Shown piece after piece: positions 34,745-43,314 of a DNA stretch of 64,000 nt (positions are counted from its first letter, which is position 1; each line of letters opens with the position of its first letter). Under the pieces are notes generated by a model. It saw only the letters and a program-made list of their open reading frames with translations, was not told where the DNA came from and searched no databases. Source of the stretch: Microbacterium immunditiarum (GTDB lineage: Bacteria > Actinomycetota > Actinomycetes > Actinomycetales > Microbacteriaceae); assembly GCF_013409785.1 (NCBI RefSeq), contig NZ_JACCBV010000001.1:1426001-1490000 (forward strand), written 5' to 3'. The position numbers and the translations under genes are program-made.

Positions 34745-35725
34745 ATGCGCGCAGACCGCCTCATTCAGGCGCTCCTCCTTCTCCAGGGGCGCGAGTCACT
34801 CACCGCGGCAGAGCTCGCGGCCGAGCTCGAGGTGTCGGTGCCGACGGCGCGCCGCGACCTCGAAGCCCTCCTCGCGGCCGGCGTCCCCCTCTACCCGCAA
34901 CCCGGGCGGGGCGGGGGCTGGCGGCTCATCGGCGGCGCCCGCACCGACCTCACGGGGCTCACCGGTCCCGAGGCGACGGCGCTGTTCCTCCAGCTCGTCC
35001 GGGAAGGTGCCGACTCCGACGCGGCGACCCGCGCGAGGCGCAAGGTCGTGCAGGCGCTGCCCGCCTCGTTCCGAGTGGCGGCCGAGCGCATCGCCGCGAC
35101 GACCGTCGTCGGCCCGGAGTGGGGAGCGGCGCCCGGCGAGCCCGAGCCCGGTGAGGCGGCACTGCTCCAACAGGCGATCGCCGACGAGCGGCTCGTGTCG
35201 TTCGAGTACGGCGCGGAGCGCCGGACCCTCGAGGTGGTTCCGCTCGTGGTCGGCCGGCGCGGGCGCCGCTGGTACCTCATGGCCGCCCCGGCGCACCCCG
35301 GGACCGAGACGGCGGATGCCGCGCGGCTGCGGACGTACCGCGTCGACCGGATGGGCGGCCTGAGGGCGCTCCGCGCGCGGGGCCGCGCTGCGGCAGGCTT
35401 CGTGCCGGGGGAGGCGTGGGACGCGATGGTGACCGAGATGGAGGCGCGGCGGGGCGCGGCATCCGCCACCGTCTCGGTCGAAGCCCACGCGGTCGCGCCG
35501 CTGTGCTCCCGATTCGGCGTGCACGCGCGCGTGATCGACGAGGGCGACGAGCGCTCCGTCGTCGAGGTGCGGGCGCAGAGCGACGAGGCGCTCGCCGAGC
35601 AGCTCGCCGGCTGGACCCCCGCCGCGCGGGTGCTCGAGCCCGCGTCGGTCACGCGCGCGCTCGCCGATCTCGGCGCGCAGCTCGTGGCGACCTACGGTTC
35701 GGAGGGCACCGCCCGCGTGCGGTAG
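34745..35725 (+). CDS. WYL-domain helix-turn-helix regulator (DeoR-like)
   Basis: A 326-residue regulator. An N-terminal HTH_11 domain (RADRLIQALLLLQGRESLTAAELA, SVPTARRDLEALLAAGVPL) is followed by a WYL domain (~130-240; the usual W-Y-L triad appears as RRWYLMA) and a WCX-like C-terminal part. WYL regulators sense nucleotides or single-stranded DNA in characterised cases. It is inserted between nusG and rplK, which are adjacent in most relatives. The VOC gene across the divergent promoter is its likely target. Confidence 0.87.
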   Translation: MRADRLIQALLLLQGRESLTAAELAAELEVSVPTARRDLEALLAAGVPLYPQPGRGGGWRLIGGARTDLTGLTGPEATALFLQLVREGADSDAATRARRKVVQALPASFRVAAERIAATTVVGPEWGAAPGEPEPGEAALLQQAIADERLVSFEYGAERRTLEVVPLVVGRRGRRWYLMAAPAHPGTETADAARLRTYRVDRMGGLRALRARGRAAAGFVPGEAWDAMVTEMEARRGAASATVSVEAHAVAPLCSRFGVHARVIDEGDERSVVEVRAQSDEALAEQLAGWTPAARVLEPASVTRALADLGAQLVATYGSEGTARVR

Positions 35726-35728
35726 ACT
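35723..35728 (+). promoter_or_regulatory. -10 box of the rplK-rplA operon
   Basis: TAGACT, immediately after the WYL gene stop, about 105 nt before rplK. A good -35 box was not seen. The leader to 35839 is GC-rich, with CGCGCGCGC-type stretches that could fold; no known leader motif was recognised. Confidence 0.5.
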
Positions 35729-35839
35729 GTCTTGGTTTTGTGTGCGCTTTCGCGCGCGCTGACGACACCGCGTTCCGGAACGGCCGGATCTGCGGGAGAA
35801 CCGGATGCCCCGGCATCCGATTCGATGAGAGGAAAACAC

Positions 35840-36271
35840 ATGGCACCGAAGAAGAAGGTGACCGGCCTGATCAAGCTCCAGATCAACGCCGGCGCCGCCA
35901 ACCCGGCGCCGCCGATCGGCCCCGCGCTCGGTCAGCATGGCGTCAACATCATGGAGTTCTGCAAGGCGTACAACGCGGCGACCGAGTCGCAGCGCGGCAA
36001 CGTCATCCCCGTCGAGATCACCGTCTACGAGGACCGCAGCTTCACTTTCGTCCTGAAGACCCCGCCCGCCGCTGAGCTCATCAAGAAGGCCGCCGGCGTG
36101 CAGAAGGGCTCGAAGACACCGCACACCGCCAAGGTGGGCAAGCTCACCAAGGACCAGGTGCGTCAGATCGCCGAGACGAAGCAGCCCGACCTGAACGCGA
36201 ACGACATCGAGGCCGCCTCGAAGATCATCGCCGGCACCGCCCGTTCCATGGGCATCACGGTCGAGGACTGA
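35840..36271 (+). CDS. rplK: 50S ribosomal protein L11
   Basis: GTPase-centre ribosomal protein, 143 aa, full length. [18 protein letters not shown] is the conserved start, followed by [20 protein letters not shown] and the C-terminal RNA-binding part ending [10 protein letters not shown]. The ATG at 35840 has GAGAGGA upstream. It is separated by 14 nt from rplA, with which it is cotranscribed. Confidence 0.98.
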   Translation: MAPKKKVTGLIKLQINAGAANPAPPIGPALGQHGVNIMEFCKAYNAATESQRGNVIPVEITVYEDRSFTFVLKTPPAAELIKKAAGVQKGSKTPHTAKVGKLTKDQVRQIAETKQPDLNANDIEAASKIIAGTARSMGITVED

Positions 36272-36285
36272 GGGGAGTAAAGAAC

Positions 36286-36975
36286 ATGGCCACCAAGTCC
36301 AAGGCTTACGAAGCAGCGGTCGCGAAGATCGACCGCACCAAGCTCTACTCGCCCGCCGAGGCCGTCGCCCTCGCGAAGGAGACCGGCTCGAAGAAGTTCG
36401 ACTCGACCGTCGAGGTCGCGCTCAAGCTCTCGGTCGACCCCCGCAAGGCCGACCAGATGGTGCGCGGCACCGTCATGCTGCCGCATGGCACGGGCAAGAC
36501 CGCGCGCGTCATCGTGTTCGCCACCGGTCCGGCCGCTGAGGCCGCGATCGCGGCGGGCGCCGACGAGGTCGGCGGCGCCGAGCTCATCGAGAAGGTCGCC
36601 GGCGGCTGGACCGACTTCGACGCGGCCGTCGCCACGCCCGAGCTCATGGGCCAGGTCGGTCGCCTGGGCAAGGTCCTGGGTCCCCGCGGCCTCATGCCGA
36701 ATCCCAAGACCGGCACCGTGACCCCCAACCCGGCCAAGGCCGTCGAGGAGATCAAGGGCGGCAAGATCGAGTTCCGCGTCGACAAGCACGCCAACGTGCA
36801 CTTCGTCGTCGGCAAGGCCTCGTTCTCGGCCGATCAGCTGAACGAGAACCTGCACGCCGCTCTCGAAGAGATCGTGCGTCTCAAGCCGTCGAGCTCGAAG
36901 GGCCGTTACATCCAGAAGGGCGCCGTGTCGACCACGTTCGGCCCCGGCATCCCGCTGGACGTCAACTCCATCTGA
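36286..36975 (+). CDS. rplA: 50S ribosomal protein L1
   Basis: L1-stalk protein, 229 aa. Conserved stretches: [25 protein letters not shown] and the signature region [22 protein letters not shown] (both as locations). In relatives L1 also represses its own operon. A strong terminator follows at 36993. Confidence 0.98.
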   Translation: MATKSKAYEAAVAKIDRTKLYSPAEAVALAKETGSKKFDSTVEVALKLSVDPRKADQMVRGTVMLPHGTGKTARVIVFATGPAAEAAIAAGADEVGGAELIEKVAGGWTDFDAAVATPELMGQVGRLGKVLGPRGLMPNPKTGTVTPNPAKAVEEIKGGKIEFRVDKHANVHFVVGKASFSADQLNENLHAALEEIVRLKPSSSKGRYIQKGAVSTTFGPGIPLDVNSI

Positions 36976-36992
36976 CGCATCGCCGTCGCATT

Positions 36993-37032
36993 CACGAGGG
37001 GCTCCGCCATCCGGCGGGGCCCCGTCGTGTTT
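36993..37032 (+). terminator. Intrinsic terminator after rplA
   Basis: Long GC hairpin: CACGA + GGGGCTCCGCC, loop ATCC, GGCGGGGCCCC + GTCGTG, followed by TTTT (37030-37033). It closes the rplK-rplA operon. Confidence 0.8.
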
Positions 37033-37199
37033 TCCGCGGATGCGCCGGGGACGGAGCCACCGTCAGCTCGCACGCCGGGCGGCCGCTGCGCGCTCGGGCT
37101 GCCTGCTGAGTGAAAACCCCCCGTCGAGCGTCGCCGGAGAGCGGCAGAATGGGGAATCCCGCGCTCCGCGCCACACGTCGACGAAGGGTCACCCCAGCG

Positions 37200-38177
37200 A
37201 TGAAGCACACACGTCTCGGCTCGTCCGGTCTCCGCATCTCGAGGATCGTGCTCGGCTGCATGAGCTACGGAGATCCGAACCGGGGCGCGCACGCGTGGTC
37301 GATGGGCATCGACGACGCGCGCCCGCTCTTCCGCCGTGCGATCGAGGCGGGCATCACGACGTTCGACACCGCGAACGTGTACTCGCTCGGCAGCAGCGAG
37401 GAGATCACGGGGCAGCTCCTGCGCGAGTTCTCGTCGCGCGACGACGTCGTCATCGCGACGAAGGTCGCGATGCGCATGGGTCCTGGTCCGAAGGACTCCG
37501 GCCTTTCGCGTGCGGCGATCATGGCCCAGGCGGATGCCTCGCTCCTCCGCCTCGGCACGGACTACATCGACCTCTACCAGATCCACCGCCTCGACCCCGC
37601 CGTGCCGATGGAGGAGATCATGGAGGCCCTCCACGACCTCGTCCGCGCGGGCAAGGTGCGCTACATCGGGGCGTCGTCGATGTGGGCGTGGCAGTTCGCG
37701 AAGCTCCAGCACACCGCCGAGCGCAACGGCTGGACTCGGTTCGTGTCGATGCAGGACCAGTACAACCTCCTCATGCGCGAGGAGGAGCGGGAGATGCATC
37801 CGCTGTGTCTGGATCAGGGCGTCGGGGTCATCCCGTGGAGCCCGCTCGCCCGCGGCCGCCTCAGCCGCGAGTGGGGCACCGAGACGGCGCGCACCGCGAC
37901 CGACGACTTCGGCAACACGCTCTACCACCAGCAGGAGCAGTCCGACCGGGCGATCGTCGACGCGGTCGGTGCGATCGCCGCGGAGCGCGGCGTCTCGCGT
38001 GCGCAGGTCGGGCTCGCATGGGTGCTCTCGAAGCAGGCGGTGTCGGCCCCGATCATCGGCGCGACGAAGCCGCACCACCTCGACGAGGCGATCGCGGCCG
38101 TCGACCTCGAGCTCGGCGAAGACGAGATCGCCCGGCTCGAGGCGCCGTACACGCCTCGGCTGCCGGAAGGGTTCTGA
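37200..38177 (+). CDS. Aldo/keto reductase
   Basis: A 325-residue NADPH-dependent oxidoreductase with the (alpha/beta)8 barrel order of family AKR: GSSGLRISRIVLGCMSYG at the start, FDTANVYSLGSSEE holding the catalytic Asp and Tyr, Lys in IATKVAM, the IDLYQIHRLDP segment with the His, and the C-terminal GATKPHHLDEAI cofactor loop. It resembles the YajO/Tas-like group. Monocistronic by spacing; the ~160 nt upstream of it hold no gene. Substrate unknown. Confidence 0.92.
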   Translation: MKHTRLGSSGLRISRIVLGCMSYGDPNRGAHAWSMGIDDARPLFRRAIEAGITTFDTANVYSLGSSEEITGQLLREFSSRDDVVIATKVAMRMGPGPKDSGLSRAAIMAQADASLLRLGTDYIDLYQIHRLDPAVPMEEIMEALHDLVRAGKVRYIGASSMWAWQFAKLQHTAERNGWTRFVSMQDQYNLLMREEEREMHPLCLDQGVGVIPWSPLARGRLSREWGTETARTATDDFGNTLYHQQEQSDRAIVDAVGAIAAERGVSRAQVGLAWVLSKQAVSAPIIGATKPHHLDEAIAAVDLELGEDEIARLEAPYTPRLPEGF

Positions 38178-38237
38178 GCCCGCGGACCGTCGTAACGAAG
38201 AGGGGACGGATGCCGCATCCGCAGTAGCGTCGAAAGC

Positions 38238-39278
38238 GTGACGGATCTGCGCGACACCCTCGGAATCGACGCCCCGATCGTCCTCGGCCCGTTCGGAGGT
38301 CTCTCGTCGGCCGAGCTCACGGCGGCCGTCAGCGAGCTCGGCGGACTCGGCTCGTACGGGCTGTACGGGTACTCGCCCGGGCGCATCCGCGACACGATCG
38401 CGGCGATTCGCGAGCGCACGGCGAAGCCCTTCGCGGTGAACCTGTGGCTCGCGACGGGAGACGAGGTGACGCCGGCGGACGTGGACCTCGAGCCCCGCAT
38501 CTCAGAGCTCGCGCCGGTGTTCGAGGAGCTCGGCCTGCCGCTCCCGAAGCCGCCCGCCGCGTTCCTTCCCGACCTGTCCGCACAGCTCGAGGCCGTGCTC
38601 GACGCGGCGCCGGCGGTGCTGAGCGTCGTGTACGGAGTGCCGGGCGCCGAGCTCGTCCAGGCTGCGCGGGAGCGGGGCATGCGTCTCATCGGCACCGCCA
38701 CCACCGTTGCGGAAGCCGTCGCGCTCGACGAAGCCGGGGTCGACGCGATCGTCGCGACGGGGGCCGAGGCCGCGGGGCACCGCGTGTCGTTCCTGGCACC
38801 CGCCGAGGAGTCGCTCGTCGGCACGTTCTCCCTCGTGCCGCAGGTGGCCGACGCCGTGCGGGCGCCCGTGATCGCGGCGGGCGGGGTCGCCGACCGACGA
38901 GGGGTCGCCGCGGCTTTCGCGCTCGGCGCGTCGGGTGTGCAGGTCGGCACGGCGTTCCTGCGCACTCAGGAGTCCGCGGCGCCGCCGTCGCACCGGCGCG
39001 CGATCGCCGGGGCATCCGACACGACGACCGTGCTCACGCGTGCGATGAGCGGGCGGCTCGCGCGCGGCATCCCGAACCGGGCGATGCGGATGCTCCAAGA
39101 CGCGACGAACCTGCCTTTCCCCGCGCAGAACTGGCTCACGGGGCAGTTCCGCGCCGAGGCCGGGCGTCGCGACCTCAGCGACCTCGTGTCGCTGTGGGCG
39201 GGACAGTCGGCGCCGCTCGCTCGCCGGGAGAGGGCGGTCGAGGTGTTCGCGGAGCTGGGCGCCGGGCTGCCCGGCTGA
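38238..39278 (+). CDS. Nitronate monooxygenase-family protein
   Basis: A 346-residue FMN-binding TIM-barrel protein of the nitronate monooxygenase / 2-nitropropane dioxygenase family. Key stretches: LGPFGGLSSAELTAAVSELG, ATGAEAAGHRVSF with the His used in catalysis, and the phosphate-binding AAGGVADRRGVAAAF followed by GASGVQVGTAF. The GTG start is 7 nt after TAGCGT, giving a leaderless arrangement. Physiological role may be detoxification of propionate 3-nitronate. Confidence 0.9.
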   Translation: MTDLRDTLGIDAPIVLGPFGGLSSAELTAAVSELGGLGSYGLYGYSPGRIRDTIAAIRERTAKPFAVNLWLATGDEVTPADVDLEPRISELAPVFEELGLPLPKPPAAFLPDLSAQLEAVLDAAPAVLSVVYGVPGAELVQAARERGMRLIGTATTVAEAVALDEAGVDAIVATGAEAAGHRVSFLAPAEESLVGTFSLVPQVADAVRAPVIAAGGVADRRGVAAAFALGASGVQVGTAFLRTQESAAPPSHRRAIAGASDTTTVLTRAMSGRLARGIPNRAMRMLQDATNLPFPAQNWLTGQFRAEAGRRDLSDLVSLWAGQSAPLARRERAVEVFAELGAGLPG

Positions 39279-39292
39279 CCGTCACCCCGCGG

Positions 39293-39568
39293 TCACTCGG
39301 TCGGCAGCACGTCGAACCCGCGCGAGCCGGCCGGCGCGGCATCCGACACTCTCGCCTCGCGCACGTGTGAGCCGGGCGGTCCCTCGGCCATCCACGCGAC
39401 CACTTCGTCGACCTGCTCGGGCGTGCCCTCGATCTCGGCCTCGACGCTCCCGTCGCGGCGGTTGCGCACCCACCCGGTCACCCCGGCGTCACGCGCGACC
39501 ATGCGCATCGTGTAGCGATAGCCGACGCCCTGGACCTCTCCGCGGACGACCACGTGCACGCGCTTCAT
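39293..39568 (-). CDS. acyP: Acylphosphatase
   Basis: A 91-residue enzyme hydrolysing acyl phosphates. The catalytic Arg is in GEVQGVGYRYTM and the Asn in GVTGWVRNRRDGSVE, both at the right distance; the remainder is the usual ferredoxin-like fold. Full length. The C-terminal end is slightly extended (AAPAGSRGFDVLPTE). Confidence 0.95.
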   Translation of the reverse strand: MKRVHVVVRGEVQGVGYRYTMRMVARDAGVTGWVRNRRDGSVEAEIEGTPEQVDEVVAWMAEGPPGSHVREARVSDAAPAGSRGFDVLPTE

Positions 39569-39630
39569 GCCTCCATCGTGCCGCGACGCGGCCCCTGGGC
39601 ACGAGGGCCACGGAGTGGAAGGATGCGCTC

Positions 39631-40002
39631 ATGGGCACTGTCGACAACTATCTCGCCTCGCTCGATCCGGCCGACCGCGAGGTCATCGCGCATGTGTTCG
39701 ATGTCGCGCGCGAGACGATCCCCGACCTCGAGCAGGGCACGAGTTACGGCATGCCGGCGCTGACGTACCGGGGCAAGGCTCTCATCGCCGTGATGCGCAC
39801 GAAGAAGCACATCGGCGTGTACCCGTTCAGTGGCCTGGTGCCCGAGCGCATCGCGTCGGCACTCGAGGGGATCGAGTTCGACAAGGGCACGATCCGCTTC
39901 CAGCCCGAGGATCCGCTGCCCGACGACACGATCCGTGCGATCGTCGAGGCGCGGCGGGCCGAGATCGACGACCCGTCGCTCAGGAAGGCAGCACGAGGCT
40001 GA
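39631..40002 (+). CDS. DUF1801 / YdhG-like protein
   Basis: A 123-residue small protein. TVDNYLASLDPADREVIAHVFDVARETIPDLEQGTSYGMPALTY (location, residues 3-46) matches the DUF1801 family, which includes iron-chaperone-like Frataxin-fold proteins of Bacillus. KKHIGVYPFSG is another family stretch. The role in actinobacteria is not established. Its end overlaps the end of the lysE-like gene by 23 nt on the opposite strand. Confidence 0.85.
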   Translation: MGTVDNYLASLDPADREVIAHVFDVARETIPDLEQGTSYGMPALTYRGKALIAVMRTKKHIGVYPFSGLVPERIASALEGIEFDKGTIRFQPEDPLPDDTIRAIVEARRAEIDDPSLRKAARG

Positions 40003-40648
40003 CGGCGATCGCGAACATCACGACCGCGATCACGCCGTCGAGGATCCGCCACGCGCGCGGGGTCGACAGCCAGCGGCTGAGGTAGCGGGCGCCGAGCGCG
40101 AGACCGAAGAACCACAGCACGCTCGCCGCCATCGCCCCGACCGCGAAGATCCAGCGTGCGTCGCCGTGCGTGTTCGCGACCGATCCGATCAGGAACACCG
40201 TGTCGAGGTACACGTGCGGGTTCAGCCACGTGAGCGCGAGGCACGTCAGCACGACGGGCACGAGCCGAGTGCGCGACTTGGTCGCGGCGGCGGCGCGGTG
40301 CGCGGCGGATGCCGCGGCGTCGGCCGGAGCATCCGCGTCGGCGCGGGCGTCGAGCACCTGACCGCTCGGCGTGAGCGCTCGACGCAGGGCGAGGATCCCG
40401 TACCCCGCCAGGAAGAGGGCGCCCGCCCAGCGGACGACGTCGATGATCCACGGGACGGCGAGGAGCACGAGACCGACGCCCGAGACGCCGAGGGCGATGA
40501 GGACTGAATCGGATGCCGCGCAGATCGCCGCGACCACGAGGACGTGCTCGCGGCGCAGGCCCTGGCGCAGGACGAACAGATTCTGCGCGCCGATGGCGAC
40601 GATGAGCGAGAGGCCGAGGCCGAAGCCCGCGAGGGCGGAGGGGACCAC
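39980..40648 (-). CDS. lysE: LysE/ArgO-family amino acid exporter
   Basis: A 222-residue membrane protein with about six hydrophobic segments. The N-terminus GLGLSLIVAIGAQNLFVLRQGLRREH is the hallmark of LysE/ArgO exporters of lysine and arginine (location, residues ~8-33), and WLNPHVYLDTVFLIGS is the second family motif. A variable Ala-rich loop lies in the middle. It is divergent from a LysR regulator, exactly as lysE-lysG in Corynebacterium. Confidence 0.9.
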   Translation of the reverse strand: MVPSALAGFGLGLSLIVAIGAQNLFVLRQGLRREHVLVVAAICAASDSVLIALGVSGVGLVLLAVPWIIDVVRWAGALFLAGYGILALRRALTPSGQVLDARADADAPADAAASAAHRAAAATKSRTRLVPVVLTCLALTWLNPHVYLDTVFLIGSVANTHGDARWIFAVGAMAASVLWFFGLALGARYLSRWLSTPRAWRILDGVIAVVMFAIAVSLVLPS

Positions 40649-40719
40649 GGGTTCGACGCTAAGGGTCGCACCAACCGAAGACCAGCTCAGGATACTTCAC
40701 GAGCATTAGCATCGCTTAA

Positions 40720-41613
40720 GTGAGGATCCCGCTCGAGCTCGCCGAGACCGTCGCCGCCGTCGTCGACGAGGGCACCCTCGACGCGGCCGCCCGACGGCTG
40801 CACATCACACCGTCCGCGGTGAGCCAGCGCATCAAGACCCTCGAGGAGCAGCTCGGTCGTACCGTCGTCGTCCGATCGAGGCCCGTGCGGGCGACGGATG
40901 CCGGAGCCGCCGTCGTGCGGCTCGCGCGCCAGCTCGCCCTGCTCGAGCACGACGTGCTCGCCGAGCTCGGCGTCGGCGACGAGCGCTCGGGGACGCTCGT
41001 GTCGGTGCCCCTCGCGGTCAACGCCGACTCTCTCGCGACGTGGTTCCTCGCGCCGCTCGCGCGGCTGAGCGAGCGGCTGCCCGTCGTGTTCGAGCTGCAC
41101 CGCGACGACCAGGACTTCACTGCCGGGCTGCTCGAGTCGGGGACGGTGATGGGCGCGGTCACCTCGCGCACGACGCCGGTCGCCGGATGCCGCGTCAGCA
41201 GCCTCGGGACCATGCGGTACGAGGCGGTCGCGACTCCGGGGTTCGTCGCCCGCTGGCTTGCCGGCGGCGTCGACGCCGACGCGCTCGCGGTCGCGCCGGT
41301 CGTGGAGTTCGATCGTCGCGACGACCTGCAGTCGCAGTGGCTCACGGCGCGCGGTGTCGACCCGGCGACCCCGCCGAGGCACTACGTGCCGGCGTCGAAC
41401 GACTTCGCGACCGCGATCAAGATCGGGCTCGGATGGGGACTGCTGCCGCGGTTCCAGTCCGCCGAGGCCCTCGAGTCGGGCGCCCTCGTGCCGCTCGGCG
41501 GCCCGCCGGTCGACGTCGTCCTGCACTGGCAGCAGTGGAACCTGCGCTCCCCCCTGCTCGACGCGGTCGCCGACGAGATCGTGGCCGAGGGGAGGAGGGT
41601 GCTAGCCGCGTGA
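40720..41613 (+). CDS. lysG: LysR-family regulator, LysG/ArgP type
   Basis: A 297-residue LysR regulator. The HTH is at residues ~5-62 (LAETVAAVVDEGTLDAAARRLHITPSAVSQRIKTLEEQ, cited as a location), followed by an effector domain. The TPSAVSQRIK core and pairing with lysE place it in the LysG/ArgP group, which activates the exporter on excess lysine or arginine. The GTG start is 7 nt after TAGCAT, so it is probably leaderless. The 71-nt intergenic region is where it would bind. Confidence 0.9.
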   Translation: MRIPLELAETVAAVVDEGTLDAAARRLHITPSAVSQRIKTLEEQLGRTVVVRSRPVRATDAGAAVVRLARQLALLEHDVLAELGVGDERSGTLVSVPLAVNADSLATWFLAPLARLSERLPVVFELHRDDQDFTAGLLESGTVMGAVTSRTTPVAGCRVSSLGTMRYEAVATPGFVARWLAGGVDADALAVAPVVEFDRRDDLQSQWLTARGVDPATPPRHYVPASNDFATAIKIGLGWGLLPRFQSAEALESGALVPLGGPPVDVVLHWQQWNLRSPLLDAVADEIVAEGRRVLAA

Positions 41614-41646
41614 GAGTGCCCCAAACCCCGACCGACGACGACAGGC

Positions 41647-42678
41647 TCAGTCGTCGCTGATGCGCAGCACGACCTTGCCCCGCGTATGGCCTCGCTCGAG
41701 TTCGGCGTGCGCGGCCGCGGCATCCGCGAGATCGAAGACCCTGTCGACGTAGACCTGCACCGCCCCCGACTCCAGCAGCCGCGCGATCGTGGCGAGCGCA
41801 ACGCCGTCGGGAACGACCTTGTACGAGGTCGCACGCACGCCCGCGTCGGCGGCTGCTTCGGCATAGCCCGGCCACGCGCCGGTCGGCACCATGACGTACA
41901 GGCCGCCCAGGCGCAGGACCGTCAGCGACCGCGTGCCGGTGGCGTCGTGCACGTTGCCGACGAGGTCGATGACGACGTCGACGTTGCCGACCACCTCTTC
42001 GAATCGGGTCGTCGTGTAATCGATGACGACGGATGCCCCGAGCTCCCGCAGCCACGACGCGTTGCGCCCCGAGCCGGTCGCCGTCACGTGCGCGCCGAAG
42101 TACGCCGCGAACTGCACGGCGAAATGCCCGACGCCTCCGCTCCCGGCGTGGATGAGGATGCGCTGCCCCTCGTGCGCATGCGCGGTCTCGACGATGAGCC
42201 CCCACGCGGTGAGCGCCGCGAGGGGGACCCCCGCCGCCTCGACGTGCGAGAGCGAGGGCGGCTTGCGCGCGACGGACAGCGACGGCACGACGGCGTACTC
42301 GGCGTAGGTGCCGGTCGTGCGCGGGAAGGCCGCCATGCCGAACACCTCGGCTCCGGGCTGGAGCGGATGCGACTCGTACGGCGACCTCACGACGATGCCG
42401 CTGAAGTCGTAGCCGAGCACCGCGGGGTAGGCGTCGATGGCGGCCGACGCGCCCTTGCCCGCCCGCGTCTTCGCATCGATCGGGTTCACGCCCGCCGCGA
42501 CGACGCGCACGAGCAGTTCGCTGAGGACCGGGGCGGGGACGGGAACGGATGCCTCGCGCAGCGCTTCGGCCGCGCCGGGGGAGTCGTACACCACCGCGCG
42601 CATGACCTCGGGCGGGTCGGGGACCGGGAGGGGAGGGGCATCCGGGACCGAGGCGGTTCGCAAAGGCCGGAATCTCAT
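41647..42678 (-). CDS. Zinc-less MDR dehydrogenase (quinone-oxidoreductase-like)
   Basis: A 343-residue medium-chain dehydrogenase/reductase. The GroES-like N-terminal domain contains AAGVNPIDAKTRAG and GYDFSGIVV; the cofactor motif is HAGSGGVGHFAVQFA (~residue 175), of the NADPH-preferring quinone oxidoreductase subgroup. The structural and catalytic zinc cysteines are absent. The ATG at 42678 has GGAAGG 7 nt upstream. Monocistronic; substrate unknown. Confidence 0.9.
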   Translation of the reverse strand: MRFRPLRTASVPDAPPLPVPDPPEVMRAVVYDSPGAAEALREASVPVPAPVLSELLVRVVAAGVNPIDAKTRAGKGASAAIDAYPAVLGYDFSGIVVRSPYESHPLQPGAEVFGMAAFPRTTGTYAEYAVVPSLSVARKPPSLSHVEAAGVPLAALTAWGLIVETAHAHEGQRILIHAGSGGVGHFAVQFAAYFGAHVTATGSGRNASWLRELGASVVIDYTTTRFEEVVGNVDVVIDLVGNVHDATGTRSLTVLRLGGLYVMVPTGAWPGYAEAAADAGVRATSYKVVPDGVALATIARLLESGAVQVYVDRVFDLADAAAAHAELERGHTRGKVVLRISDD

Positions 42679-42807
42679 CGGTCGCTCCTTCCGTGAGAGT
42701 GCGGCACGCGGTCGTTCCCGCTGCGCCCAGTCAACTCCTCGTATGTCTCGGGCGTGTTACGCGAGTGCTACCGCGGCGAGAAACACCCGTCACGTGGTTC
42801 TCATCCG

Positions 42808-43314
42808 TCACTTCTCGAGCAGTCTGCGCGTCGACTCGAGGTCGTCGAACCCGCCGGGCTCCTCGGCCAGGCCGAACGCGTGCAGCAGCACGGCGAAACG
42901 GCGCACGTCGTCGACGCTCCACGACCGCAGCGCCTCGGCGAGGTTGCTCCGCTCTGGACTGCGCGCCTGCTCGAGGCGTCGGCGCCCTTCCTCGGTGAGC
43001 GACAGCAGCGACGAGCGGCGGTCGTGAGGATCGGGCGCTCGCTCGACGAGACCCACATTCTCGAGCCACGCCACCGTGCGGCTCGTGAGCCCCTTGTCGA
43101 GCGTGAGCGCCTCCGCGAGCGCCGAGACCGTGATCGGCTCGTCGCGCGAGATGCGCGCGAACACCTTGTACGCCCCCGGATGCATCCCCGGCTCGATGCG
43201 CTCGGCGGCATCGCGCACCTGACGGCGGAACCGCGTCACGAGGTCGCTGAGCTCGACCTCGAGGACGCGCACGGCCAGCGTGCGGTCCTCGGGGTCGGTG
43301 GCTCGCGTGGTCAT
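42808..43314 (-). CDS. MarR-family regulator of the drug-exporter operon
   Basis: A 168-residue winged-helix protein: ITVSALAEALTLDKGLTSRTVAWLENVGLVER is the DNA-binding part (location, residues ~62-93), with the wing PDPHDRRSSLLSLTEEG. It starts within an ATGA overlap with the exporter stop, so it is the second gene of a two-gene operon and controls it. Two 22-bp palindromes lie in the operon promoter at 45083-45133, very probably its operators. Confidence 0.9.
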   Translation of the reverse strand: MTTRATDPEDRTLAVRVLEVELSDLVTRFRRQVRDAAERIEPGMHPGAYKVFARISRDEPITVSALAEALTLDKGLTSRTVAWLENVGLVERAPDPHDRRSSLLSLTEEGRRRLEQARSPERSNLAEALRSWSVDDVRRFAVLLHAFGLAEEPGGFDDLESTRRLLEK